A stretch of 14,728 nucleotides of DNA, taken from Actinomycetota bacterium. GTDB taxonomy: Bacteria > Actinomycetota > Actinomycetes > Actinomycetales > Microbacteriaceae. Location of the stretch: assembly GCA_009703845.1 (NCBI GenBank), contig WLFI01000003.1, positions 1 to 14,728 on the forward strand, in the 5' to 3' direction. Position 1 is the first letter of the stretch. Each line of letters starts with the position of its first letter. Position numbers and translations under genes: made by a program. The notes beneath the pieces were generated by a model that saw only the letters and a program-made list of their open reading frames with translations, searched no databases and was not told the DNA's origin. This document shows positions 1 to 5,924 of this stretch, one piece after another.

Positions 1-236
1 AGATCGACGGCAAGAAATTTATCCCGAGAGAAACCATCGTTGACGGCGAACCGCTGCACAGTTTGCGCGGAACGGTCATGATGCTGATTGACTGCGGATT
101 GAACATCCAAGATGCCGTTGAGTGGATTTACACCGAAAACGATGATCTAGATTTGCACGGCGGCACTCCGATGAAGGCTCTTCTAGCCGGCCACAAGTCA
201 CCGGTCAGACGCGCAGCCCAGTTCTTGGCCCAATAG
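1..236 (+). CDS. Rv2175c-like DNA-binding protein, C-terminal part (5' end outside window)
   Basis: An open frame enters from the left edge (first whole codon at base 3) and stops at TAG 234-236, giving 78 codons including the stop. The visible end contains LHSLRGTVMMLIDCGL, then AVEWIYTENDDL, then GGTPMKALLAGHKSPVRRAAQ. This resembles, from memory, the C-terminal domain of M. tuberculosis Rv2175c, whose family ends in a pattern like 'P-I-D-AL-x-G-x-x-x-EVRRRAQALAF'. Rv2175c is a small winged-helix DNA-binding protein known as a substrate of the Ser/Thr kinase PknL; the helix-turn-helix part would lie upstream of the window. The neighbouring polyprenyl synthase gene supports the call, since Rv2175c also lies near idsA2 in mycobacteria. 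Its stop lies 2 nt from the stop of the convergent gene, leaving no room for a terminator between them. The family is fairly sure; the DNA target is unknown. Confidence 0.72.
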   Translation, partial: IDGKKFIPRETIVDGEPLHSLRGTVMMLIDCGLNIQDAVEWIYTENDDLDLHGGTPMKALLAGHKSPVRRAAQFLAQ

Positions 237-238
237 CC

Positions 239-1354
239 CTAACTCTGGCGGTTGATAACCCGCACGGCAAGCTCGCGTAGCTGCATCATTGCGGTGGGAT
301 CAAGCTGAAGTTGATCTAACGCGAGAAGCGACTCATTGGCCAACTCTTCAATCATCGACTCGGTCTTGGCCAAGGCTCCCGAACCTTTGATGGTTTGCTG
401 CAAAAACGCAATCTGCTCGGCGTCGAGTTCGCGGTGGGTGAGCAGTTCATCGAAAATCTTGCCGACCGTCGGGGTGAGTGATTCACGAGTTAGTCCAACC
501 AAGACAGTTCGCTTACCTTCGCGAAGGTCATCGCCGGCGGGCTTACCCGTGACTGCTGGGTCACCAAAAACACCGAGGATGTCGTCTCGCAACTGGAACG
601 CCATTCCAAGCGGAATGCCGAAGGCCGATAGCCCACGCAGCACAGCTGGGTCGGCGCCTGCGAAGGCCGCACCAATCAGAAGCGGAGCTTCGATGCTGTA
701 CTTGGCCGTCTTGTATAGAATTACTCGGTTTGCCCGGCCAACGGCTTCTTCAACCGCACGGGTGGGGGCGGCGTTTTCTTCTAGAACGTCTAGGTACTGA
801 CCTGCCATAACCTCAATGCGCATTTTTGAAAACTCGTCTCGGCAAGCAGATTCAATTTGCGAATTTGGAGATTTGAGCAGAGCGTTACCGAAGATTTCGC
901 TGCTCCAGGCAAGCATGAGGTCACCGACGAGAACCGAGCCAGCTTGACCGAAACGTTCGGGGCTTCCCGCCCATCCGTGCTGTTTGTGCATCGATTCGAA
1001 ACGCTTGTGCACTGCAGGAACTCCGCGACGGGTATCTGATTGGTCGAGCAGGTCGTCGTGAACCAGGGCAGCACCGTGAAACATTTCGAGCGCCGAACAG
1101 ATTCCGACCATTGCCTCGGTTGAGCGAGCGCGGGTTGCTGAATCTTGTTGAGTGTTAGAAACGTCGAGTGCGGCTACCCACGCCCAGTAGCAGAACAATG
1201 CTCTAAAGCGTTTGCCTCCGGCTAGGAGTTCTTTGGTGTAATCGAGCAGAACACTGAGGTCTTCAGAGATTCCAGTGAATTCTGTCTTTCTGGTAGCGCA
1301 AAACCCATCTAGTTCTCTTTGGACTAGATCAAGCAGCACCTTGGTTTCACTCAC
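239..1354 (-). CDS. idsA: Polyprenyl (probably geranylgeranyl-type) diphosphate synthase
   Basis: This 371-residue protein is a trans-prenyltransferase of the FPP/GGPP synthase family, which condenses isopentenyl diphosphate onto an allylic diphosphate in the cytosol. Family landmarks appear in order: GGKRFR (46-51) for diphosphate binding; the first Asp-rich motif DDLLD (100-104) followed by DTRRG (107-111); the Mg-binding second Asp-rich motif DDILG with D265 (257-265); and GDDLREGKRT (274-283). The residues 4 and 5 before the first motif are both Ala, which leaves room for a chain longer than C15, but exact chain length cannot be read from sequence. The start is GTG at 1354 with only a weak upstream AGG; no better in-frame start is evident. 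It is divergent from the DUF3040 gene (68-nt gap) and convergent with the Rv2175c-like gene. Its product could feed carotenoids, menaquinone or carrier lipid. The family is certain; the symbol follows actinobacterial usage. Confidence 0.9.
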   Translation of the reverse strand: MSETKVLLDLVQRELDGFCATRKTEFTGISEDLSVLLDYTKELLAGGKRFRALFCYWAWVAALDVSNTQQDSATRARSTEAMVGICSALEMFHGAALVHDDLLDQSDTRRGVPAVHKRFESMHKQHGWAGSPERFGQAGSVLVGDLMLAWSSEIFGNALLKSPNSQIESACRDEFSKMRIEVMAGQYLDVLEENAAPTRAVEEAVGRANRVILYKTAKYSIEAPLLIGAAFAGADPAVLRGLSAFGIPLGMAFQLRDDILGVFGDPAVTGKPAGDDLREGKRTVLVGLTRESLTPTVGKIFDELLTHRELDAEQIAFLQQTIKGSGALAKTESMIEELANESLLALDQLQLDPTAMMQLRELAVRVINRQS

Positions 1355-1422
1355 GGGAATAGCCTAACTTGCTTGCTGGTCATAGACTTTGAACAGTCAC
1401 GCATTACCAAACGGAGGCTCTC

Positions 1423-1806
1423 ATGGGTTTGTCAGAACGCGAGCAGAAAGTTCTAGAAGAACTTGAACGCGGCCTCTACGCCGATGACGCCAAGTTCGCT
1501 ACCCGGGTTAGCGCCGGTCCAAACAATTCAGCGGCTCGAATCGTCGGTGGCGCGCTTCTAGCGGTGGTTGGCCTCAGTGTTTTGGTTTTTGCCGTGGTTA
1601 GCCAACTAACGGTCTTTGGGGTTGTCGGCTTCGCTCTCATGCTGGCCGGCGTCTTGGTGGCCACCGGCTCAAAAGGCGGCAAAACCAAGGGTGAAGCAGC
1701 TCCAACCGCGAAACCCAAAGTCAACCCAAGCGGCGCAACCGCACCCAAGCCCGAATCTAAGGGCAAATTCTTCGAAGAGCGCTGGAACAAGCGCATGGAT
1801 CAATAA
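1423..1806 (+). CDS. DUF3040 family membrane protein
   Basis: This small protein of 127 residues opens with MGLSEREQKVLEELERGLYADDAKFA, the hallmark amphipathic N-terminus of the DUF3040 family (M. tuberculosis Rv2169c type). Two hydrophobic segments follow, about residues 40-58 and 64-81, forming a membrane hairpin. The C-terminal tail (82-127) is rich in Lys, Pro and Ala and ends with a charged segment FFEERWNKRMDQ; it is probably cytoplasmic. ATG 1423 is preceded by GGAGG (1413-1417) at good spacing. The gene sits between the prenyl synthase and mraZ, as in many actinobacteria, but a strong terminator after it suggests it is transcribed apart from the dcw operon. Function is unknown for the whole family; the location hints at a link to the envelope or division, which is inference. 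I could not pick a convincing promoter in the 68-nt gap upstream. Confidence 0.9.
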   Translation: MGLSEREQKVLEELERGLYADDAKFATRVSAGPNNSAARIVGGALLAVVGLSVLVFAVVSQLTVFGVVGFALMLAGVLVATGSKGGKTKGEAAPTAKPKVNPSGATAPKPESKGKFFEERWNKRMDQ

Positions 1807-1834
1807 CAGCTAATCTCAAGCGCGCGATACAACT

Positions 1835-1858
1835 AGGAGCCTTCGGGCTCCTTTTTTT
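1835..1858 (+). terminator. Intrinsic terminator after the DUF3040 gene
   Basis: A perfect 7-bp stem, AGGAGCC (1835-1841) with GGCTCCT (1846-1852), closes a TTCG tetraloop (1842-1845) and runs into seven T (1852-1858). This is a textbook rho-independent terminator with an extra-stable UUCG loop. It begins 28 nt after the DUF3040 stop and separates that gene from the mraZ promoter region. Confidence 0.93.
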
Positions 1859-1942
1859 CGACCTTGTCTGTTTGGCTTTTGCGGTGTAACGTAAAAATCC
1901 CTCCACTTCACACCACCACTGTATTTACCAGTAACTACTTGA

Positions 1943-1970
1943 TTGTTACCGAATCGATATCGAAGATATT
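1943..1970 (+). promoter_or_regulatory. Candidate promoter of the mraZ (dcw) operon
   Basis: TTGTTA (1943-1948) and GATATT (1965-1970), spaced by 16 nt, each match four of six bases of the housekeeping -35 and -10 consensus. The start of transcription would fall near 1976-1978, just before the MraZ boxes. A rival -10 is TATTTT (1986-1991), which lacks a good -35. A promoter somewhere in 1860-2000 is expected because a terminator lies upstream and a long operon downstream; this exact position is a weak call. Confidence 0.35.
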
Positions 1971-1990
1971 CTCGAAATTCGAGCCTATTT

Positions 1991-2020
1991 TGGGGAATAG
2001 TGGAGTAAAGTGGATGAAAA
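1991..2020 (+). promoter_or_regulatory. MraZ operator: three TGG boxes at 10-nt spacing
   Basis: Three direct repeats start at 1991 (TGGGGAATAG), 2001 (TGGAGTAAAG) and 2011 (TGGATGAAAA), exactly one helical turn apart, ending 31 nt before the mraZ ATG at 2052. E. coli MraZ is known to bind TGGGN repeats separated by 5-nt spacers in its own promoter region, and mraZ follows directly here, so autoregulation of the operon by MraZ is the natural reading. Only the first box is a strict TGGG; the others read TGGA. Confidence 0.8.
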
Positions 2021-2037
2021 TGCACCAAAAGGGAACA

Positions 2038-2047
2038 GAAAGGAGGT
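2038..2047 (+). promoter_or_regulatory. Strong Shine-Dalgarno that fixes the mraZ start
   Basis: GAAAGGAGGT is almost a full complement of the 3' end of 16S rRNA and lies 4 nt before ATG 2052. It decides against an in-frame GTG at 2010, which would add 14 residues and overlaps the MraZ boxes. Confidence 0.85.
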
Positions 2048-2051
2048 CAGC

Positions 2052-2483
2052 ATGTTTTCAGGTACTTTCGAGCCAAAGCTCGATGAAAAAGGCCGCATGA
2101 TTCTGCCGGCCAAACTTCGTGACCTTTTTCAGGGTGGTCTCTTCATCACTAAGGGTCAAGAAGGCTGCCTTTACGTCTACACAGTCGGTTACTTCAACGA
2201 ACTTGTCGAAAACATCGACGCTGCATCGCTGACCAATGCAGCCCAGCGTTCATACCTGCGACTTTTCTTAGCCGGTGCATCAAACGAACTTCCAGACCGT
2301 CAGGGTCGAATCAACATCAACCCTGCACTGCGCAAATACGCCGGTCTAGGTCGCGATCTGACTCTTATCGGAGTTCGTAGCCACCTTGAAATCTGGGACA
2401 CCGAAGCGTGGAACAAGTACCAAGAAGCCGAAGAGGCCGCCTTCTCAAACCGTGACGGGGAGGTGATTCCAGGAATCTTCTAG
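2052..2483 (+). CDS. mraZ: Transcriptional regulator MraZ
   Basis: From ATG 2052 the product has 143 residues, the usual MraZ length, and begins MFSGTFEPKLDEKGR as the family does. It has two AbrB/SpoVT-like swapped-hairpin halves, with core motifs DEKGRMILPAKLRD (11-24) and DRQGRININPALRKYAG (82-98). MraZ proteins form ring oligomers that bind tandem repeats upstream of their own gene and repress the dcw operon. The three TGG boxes just upstream fit this. The frame stays open back to a GTG at 2010, but family alignment and the strong ribosome binding site support 2052. The stop at 2481-2483 merges directly into a long hairpin that separates mraZ from rsmH. The protein acts on nucleoid DNA in the cytoplasm. 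Identity is sure; repression in this species is inferred. Confidence 0.96.
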   Translation: MFSGTFEPKLDEKGRMILPAKLRDLFQGGLFITKGQEGCLYVYTVGYFNELVENIDAASLTNAAQRSYLRLFLAGASNELPDRQGRININPALRKYAGLGRDLTLIGVRSHLEIWDTEAWNKYQEAEEAAFSNRDGEVIPGIF

Positions 2484-2563
2484 CCCATCAGCTAGATCTT
2501 CAACCGTCACCGCCGACCTACTTCCCTAAGGTCGGACCACGGTTGAGGTTCTAGAAGATGGGC
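2483..2563 (+). promoter_or_regulatory. Long imperfect stem-loop between mraZ and rsmH
   Basis: The left arm 2483-2507 pairs with the right arm 2539-2563 at 22 of 25 positions. The helices are 2483-2489 with 2557-2563, 2492-2496 with 2550-2554, 2498-2500 with 2546-2548 (one G-U), and 2501-2507 with 2539-2545. A further 7-bp helix, CCGACCT (2513-2519) with AGGTCGG (2529-2535), caps it with a 9-nt loop. There is no T-tract after it, so it is not a standard terminator. It starts at the last base of the mraZ stop and ends 19 nt before the rsmH ATG, directly next to a GGGGGAG that may serve as the rsmH ribosome binding site. Processing, transcript stability or attenuation are possible roles; none is shown. 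Confidence 0.75.
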
Positions 2564-2582
2564 AGGGGGAGTCGGAAGCGAT

Positions 2583-3539
2583 ATGCAAATCTCAGACCTT
2601 CACGAACCAGTAATGCTAGACCGTTGCATCGACCTACTCGCCCCAGCAATCGAAGATCGTGACGCAATCATGATTGATTGCACGCTAGGTCTAGGCGGGC
2701 ACACCGAGAGCTTCTTGAACCGCTTTCCAAACTTGAGGGTCATTGGCCTCGACCGTGACCCAAACGCACTTGAACTTGCCAAGCAGCGACTAGCCGCCTT
2801 CGGTGACCGGGTCACCTTCTGCCACGTTGTGTACGACCAGATCGAACAAACCCTAGAAGAACTGGGTATCGAAGCGGTAGACGCCATTTTGATGGACCTA
2901 GGCGTTTCATCGATGCAACTCGATGAAAAGGAACGCGGTTTCGCCTATTCGTATCCGGCCCCACTGGACATGCGCATGGATAACAGCCAGGGGATGACTG
3001 CAGCCGATGTCGTCAACACCTACGACGAGCTTGAGCTGGTCAAAATCTTCAAGGAATTTGGTGAAGAACGTTTCGCCCGCCAGATTGCCCGCGCCATCGT
3101 TGCCGAGCGCAAGAGTGAGGCATTTGCCACCAGCACTCAACTGGCTGGGCTAATCGTCAAAGTCGTGCCGTTCATCCCAGGTAAGAGCAGTGGTCACCCA
3201 GCCAAGCGAGTCTTTCAGGCTCTGCGCATCGAGGTCAACGGAGAACTCGACGCGTTGAGTTCGGCGGTGCCACAGGCACTAGACGCCCTGCGCGTGGGCG
3301 GCCGCATTCTCGTTCTCTCTTACCAGTCACTAGAAGACCGAATTGTGAAGCGCGCACTGGGTGCGGCTTCAGTCTCATCGGCACCGCTTGACCTACCAAT
3401 CGAACTTCCAGAGCACGCGCCAACCTTGCGCCTGGTAGTTCGTGGGGCAGAGCAAGCAAGTGAGCAAGAGATTTCTGCAAATCCAAGATCGGCATCGGTT
3501 CGTCTTCGTGCGGCCGAAAAAATAAGGCAGGCAGCATGA
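2583..3539 (+). CDS. rsmH: 16S rRNA m4C1402 methyltransferase RsmH (MraW)
   Basis: RsmH is a cytoplasmic SAM-dependent enzyme that methylates N4 of C1402 in the 16S rRNA decoding centre. The 318-residue length and motif order are those of the family: HEPVML (7-12); SAM-binding DCTLGLGGHT (32-41); GLDRDPNAL (55-63); DLGVSSMQLDEKERGFAY (105-122); LDMRMD (128-133); GHPAKRVFQALRIEVNGEL (204-222); and ILVLSYQSLEDRIVKR (242-257). SYQSLEDR replaces the proteobacterial SFHSLEDR, as in other actinobacteria. ATG 2583 is preceded by GGAAG at 2574-2578 and a stronger but more distant GGGGGAG at 2565-2571. Its stop overlaps the next start (ATGA at 3536-3539), so the FtsL-like protein is probably translationally coupled. 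Identity is certain. Confidence 0.97.
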   Translation: MQISDLHEPVMLDRCIDLLAPAIEDRDAIMIDCTLGLGGHTESFLNRFPNLRVIGLDRDPNALELAKQRLAAFGDRVTFCHVVYDQIEQTLEELGIEAVDAILMDLGVSSMQLDEKERGFAYSYPAPLDMRMDNSQGMTAADVVNTYDELELVKIFKEFGEERFARQIARAIVAERKSEAFATSTQLAGLIVKVVPFIPGKSSGHPAKRVFQALRIEVNGELDALSSAVPQALDALRVGGRILVLSYQSLEDRIVKRALGAASVSSAPLDLPIELPEHAPTLRLVVRGAEQASEQEISANPRSASVRLRAAEKIRQAA

Positions 3540-4144
3540 GCACCCTCGGCGTAGCGGGCGTAAGAACATCGTCAAGAGCATCCAGATCGGTATCAATACC
3601 GAACCTGCGCAGCACCAAAGTGGCCGTGCCGCTGATTGTCGTTCTGGGTCTAGTGGGCATTCAACTGGTGCAACTGCTAATTGGTGTTTTTATCAGCCAG
3701 GGCGCCTATGAACTGGCTCAGCTAAAGGCTTATAAGCACGAACTCGGCACCACAAGCGAAATCTTGAAGGCCGAAGTGGACTCGCTGTCTTCACAGCAAA
3801 ATCTTGCCAACGCCGCACAAGGCCTAGGAATGGTAGCTAACTCAAACCCGGTCTTTCTAAACGTTGGTGACCAGAAGATTATCGGCAAGCCAACCGCTGC
3901 TAGAGCTAACGATTCGGCAAAAGTCGCACGAAACCTCGTTCCGAACAGCGCACTCGTGAGCACCACCGACCTAGGCGCCATTAAGGCGGCACAGGCAGCG
4001 GCAAAAGCGGCAGCAAAAGTCGCGGCTACAGCCAAAGTTGAGTCGGTCAAAACTCAGACCGTCAAGGATGTCGCTAACTCTCAAACCACGGCTACTAAAG
4101 TAGCGTTTTCAGGTGAGGGACTACTCGCCTCACCAACCAACTAA
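3536..4144 (+). CDS. ftsL: FtsL-like septum-formation membrane protein
   Basis: This 202-residue protein sits between rsmH and ftsI, the standard place of ftsL. It has a basic cytoplasmic N-terminus (1-28), one transmembrane helix (about 29-53), and then a helical stretch (about 57-100) that could form a coiled coil. That stretch ends in LANAAQGLGMVANSNPVFLNV, resembling the FtsL/DivIC signature in which the coiled coil leads into a 'LGM' turn and a short strand. FtsL with its partners recruits and activates FtsW/FtsI at the septum, acting outside the membrane. It is long for an FtsL: residues 120-202 form an extra extracytoplasmic tail, low in complexity, with an Ala/Lys-rich run at 149-167. 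The start ATG 3536 overlaps the rsmH stop and is preceded by AAGGCAGG. The family is so divergent that position and topology carry most of the call. Confidence 0.75.
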   Translation: MSTLGVAGVRTSSRASRSVSIPNLRSTKVAVPLIVVLGLVGIQLVQLLIGVFISQGAYELAQLKAYKHELGTTSEILKAEVDSLSSQQNLANAAQGLGMVANSNPVFLNVGDQKIIGKPTAARANDSAKVARNLVPNSALVSTTDLGAIKAAQAAAKAAAKVAATAKVESVKTQTVKDVANSQTTATKVAFSGEGLLASPTN

Positions 4145-4163
4145 CCGTCGAGAAGAGGGCTAA

Positions 4164-5924
4164 ATGAGCTACATGCAGCCCGGCAACCCAGCCAAACGTC
4201 TTCGCCTTTTCATGGCCGTGGTTATGGTTGTCGTTCTCGCTTTCACCTGGAAACTTGTTGAGTTTCAGGTCGTTCGCGCCGCCGAGATTAATAAAATCTC
4301 GAAAGAAAAACGGTCGGTCACTCGAACCTTGCCCGCCCTGCGCGGCTCAATCGAAGATTCTGATGGCAACGTTCTGGCTCGAAGCGTGTATCGCTACGAT
4401 ATCAACGCTGCCCCCATCAACGTAAAGCCCATAATGCGCTCGGTTTCGGGCAAATCGGTCGAAATTTCGATCGACCAGCAGGCTGCCGAACTGGCCGCAG
4501 TTCTAGACATGACCAAAGAAGAGGTCATGGCGAAAATAGTTGGCACCTCCAACTATGCGAACCTCGCCAAAAACGTGAATTCCTCGGTCTACAGCAAGTT
4601 GAAAGATCTTGAAATTCCATGGATCTACTACGACCAAAAACTTGCCCGAGTTTATCCAAGCGGGGCTGTGGCGGGTAACCTGCTCGGCTTCGTGGGTGTC
4701 GACGGCGAACCGCTGGCCGGCATTGAGCGACAGTACAACTCTTGTTTGGCCGGTGTCGATGGCCAAGAGACCTTTGAACGTGGAGCTACCGACGGTATTC
4801 GAATTCCGAACAGCGCGGTTGTAGCCCAAAAGGCGCGAAACGGCTCCGATGTTGTGCTCACGATTGACTCAGACCTTCAGTACTACGCCCAGCAAGTTTT
4901 AACCAACACGGTTAGCAAGCTCCGGGCCGACTGGGCAAGCGCCGTTGTGATTGAAGTCAAGACCGGAAACATCCTCGCTGCTGCAGAGGCTCCGAGCGTT
5001 GACCCAAATGCCACCGGAAAATCGAACGCTGCAGACCGTGGCTCTCGTATTTTTCAGGCCAGCTTTGAGCCTGGATCAACAATGAAAACGGTTACCGCTG
5101 CCACCGTGATTGACCAGGGTGAAGCGACTCCCGAGTCAAAGATCAAAGCCCCATACCGCTTTCACCTGCCTTGGGGTCAAGACATCACAGACAGCCACTT
5201 TCACGAAACCCAGAAGCTGACTCTCACCGGTGTTCTTCGCGACTCTTCAAACACCGGAATCATTCAGTTTGGTGCTCGAGTTGAGACCAAAACTCGATTC
5301 GACTATCTGAAGAAATTTGGTGTCGGCGAGAAGACCGATGTTCGCTTTGAAGGTGAGACCGCAGGCCTGCTTGCCAACTGGCAAGACTGGGACAAGATGA
5401 CCGACAAGACCTCGATGTTCGGCCAGGGTATTGCCGTGACGCCTATTCAGGCAGCGTTCTTTTACCAGACCATCGCGAACGGCGGTGTGCGTCTTCAACC
5501 TCGACTCATTGAGGGGTGCCGCGATGCAAACGGCAACGTCGTTGCCACTCCGGTCAAGCCGGGCGTTCAAGCAGTTAGTGCGACAACCTCGCGATCAACC
5601 ATCGACATGCTTGAGAAAGTTGTTGAACAGGGTGGAATCGGTAGAACCGCGGCTGTGCCTGGTTACCGTGTAGCTGGCAAGTCTGGTACCGCTCAGATTA
5701 AAGATGGTGCTGGTTATGGCACGCGTTACGCCATTTCGTTCATTGGCATGGCACCGGCCGAAGATCCTCAGTACGTAGTTGCCGTCACCGTTTACAAGCC
5801 GAGAACCGTCAGCAACTCGATTGGTGCGACGCCTCCGTTCAAGAGCATCATGGAACAGGTTCTGCTCAACTACCGAGTTCCGCCTGCAACCACCAAGTCA
5901 AAGAAGATCGATACCGAGTGGTAG
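4164..5924 (+). CDS. ftsI: Septal peptidoglycan transpeptidase FtsI (PBP3 / class B PBP)
   Basis: FtsI cross-links septal peptidoglycan outside the membrane, anchored by a single N-terminal helix (about 13-35). The dimerisation domain begins with LRGSIEDSDGNVLA (59-72). The penicillin-binding active site is complete: SxxK as STMK with nucleophile S305 and K308, SxN as SSN at 361-363, and KSGT at 506-509. The 586-residue length is compact compared with mycobacterial PbpB, and there is no C-terminal PASTA repeat. Two cysteines, C194 and C452, lie in the extracytoplasmic part; whether they pair is unknown. ATG 4164 follows the ftsL-like stop by 19 nt with a GAAGAGGG ribosome binding site. The gene ends inside the start of murE (7-nt overlap). 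It would work with FtsW, encoded downstream. Identity is sure. Confidence 0.96.
   Translation: MSYMQPGNPAKRLRLFMAVVMVVVLAFTWKLVEFQVVRAAEINKISKEKRSVTRTLPALRGSIEDSDGNVLARSVYRYDINAAPINVKPIMRSVSGKSVEISIDQQAAELAAVLDMTKEEVMAKIVGTSNYANLAKNVNSSVYSKLKDLEIPWIYYDQKLARVYPSGAVAGNLLGFVGVDGEPLAGIERQYNSCLAGVDGQETFERGATDGIRIPNSAVVAQKARNGSDVVLTIDSDLQYYAQQVLTNTVSKLRADWASAVVIEVKTGNILAAAEAPSVDPNATGKSNAADRGSRIFQASFEPGSTMKTVTAATVIDQGEATPESKIKAPYRFHLPWGQDITDSHFHETQKLTLTGVLRDSSNTGIIQFGARVETKTRFDYLKKFGVGEKTDVRFEGETAGLLANWQDWDKMTDKTSMFGQGIAVTPIQAAFFYQTIANGGVRLQPRLIEGCRDANGNVVATPVKPGVQAVSATTSRSTIDMLEKVVEQGGIGRTAAVPGYRVAGKSGTAQIKDGAGYGTRYAISFIGMAPAEDPQYVVAVTVYKPRTVSNSIGATPPFKSIMEQVLLNYRVPPATTKSKKIDTEW

Noticed and set aside
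336..800. Plus-strand ORF of 154 codons antisense to the polyprenyl synthase
   Set aside because: Ser/Arg/Pro-rich shadow of a well-supported gene, with no motif or ribosome binding site of its own.
1355..1422. Promoters for the divergent prenyl synthase and DUF3040 genes
   Set aside because: TAGACT (1383-1388) is a passable -10 but has no -35 at a suitable distance; nothing convincing on the minus strand either.
1816..2028. Minus-strand ORF of 70 codons over the terminator and mraZ control region
   Set aside because: It crosses the terminator, the promoter region and the MraZ boxes, has no recognisable motif, and reads like a chance frame.
2010..2051. Upstream GTG giving MraZ a 14-residue N-terminal extension
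   Set aside because: The extension overlaps the operator boxes, lacks a ribosome binding site and is not a family feature; ATG 2052 has a near-perfect Shine-Dalgarno.
3235..3660. Minus-strand ORF of 141 codons across the rsmH-ftsL junction
   Set aside because: Lies opposite the clear RsmH C-terminal motifs and the FtsL-like start; no family resemblance.
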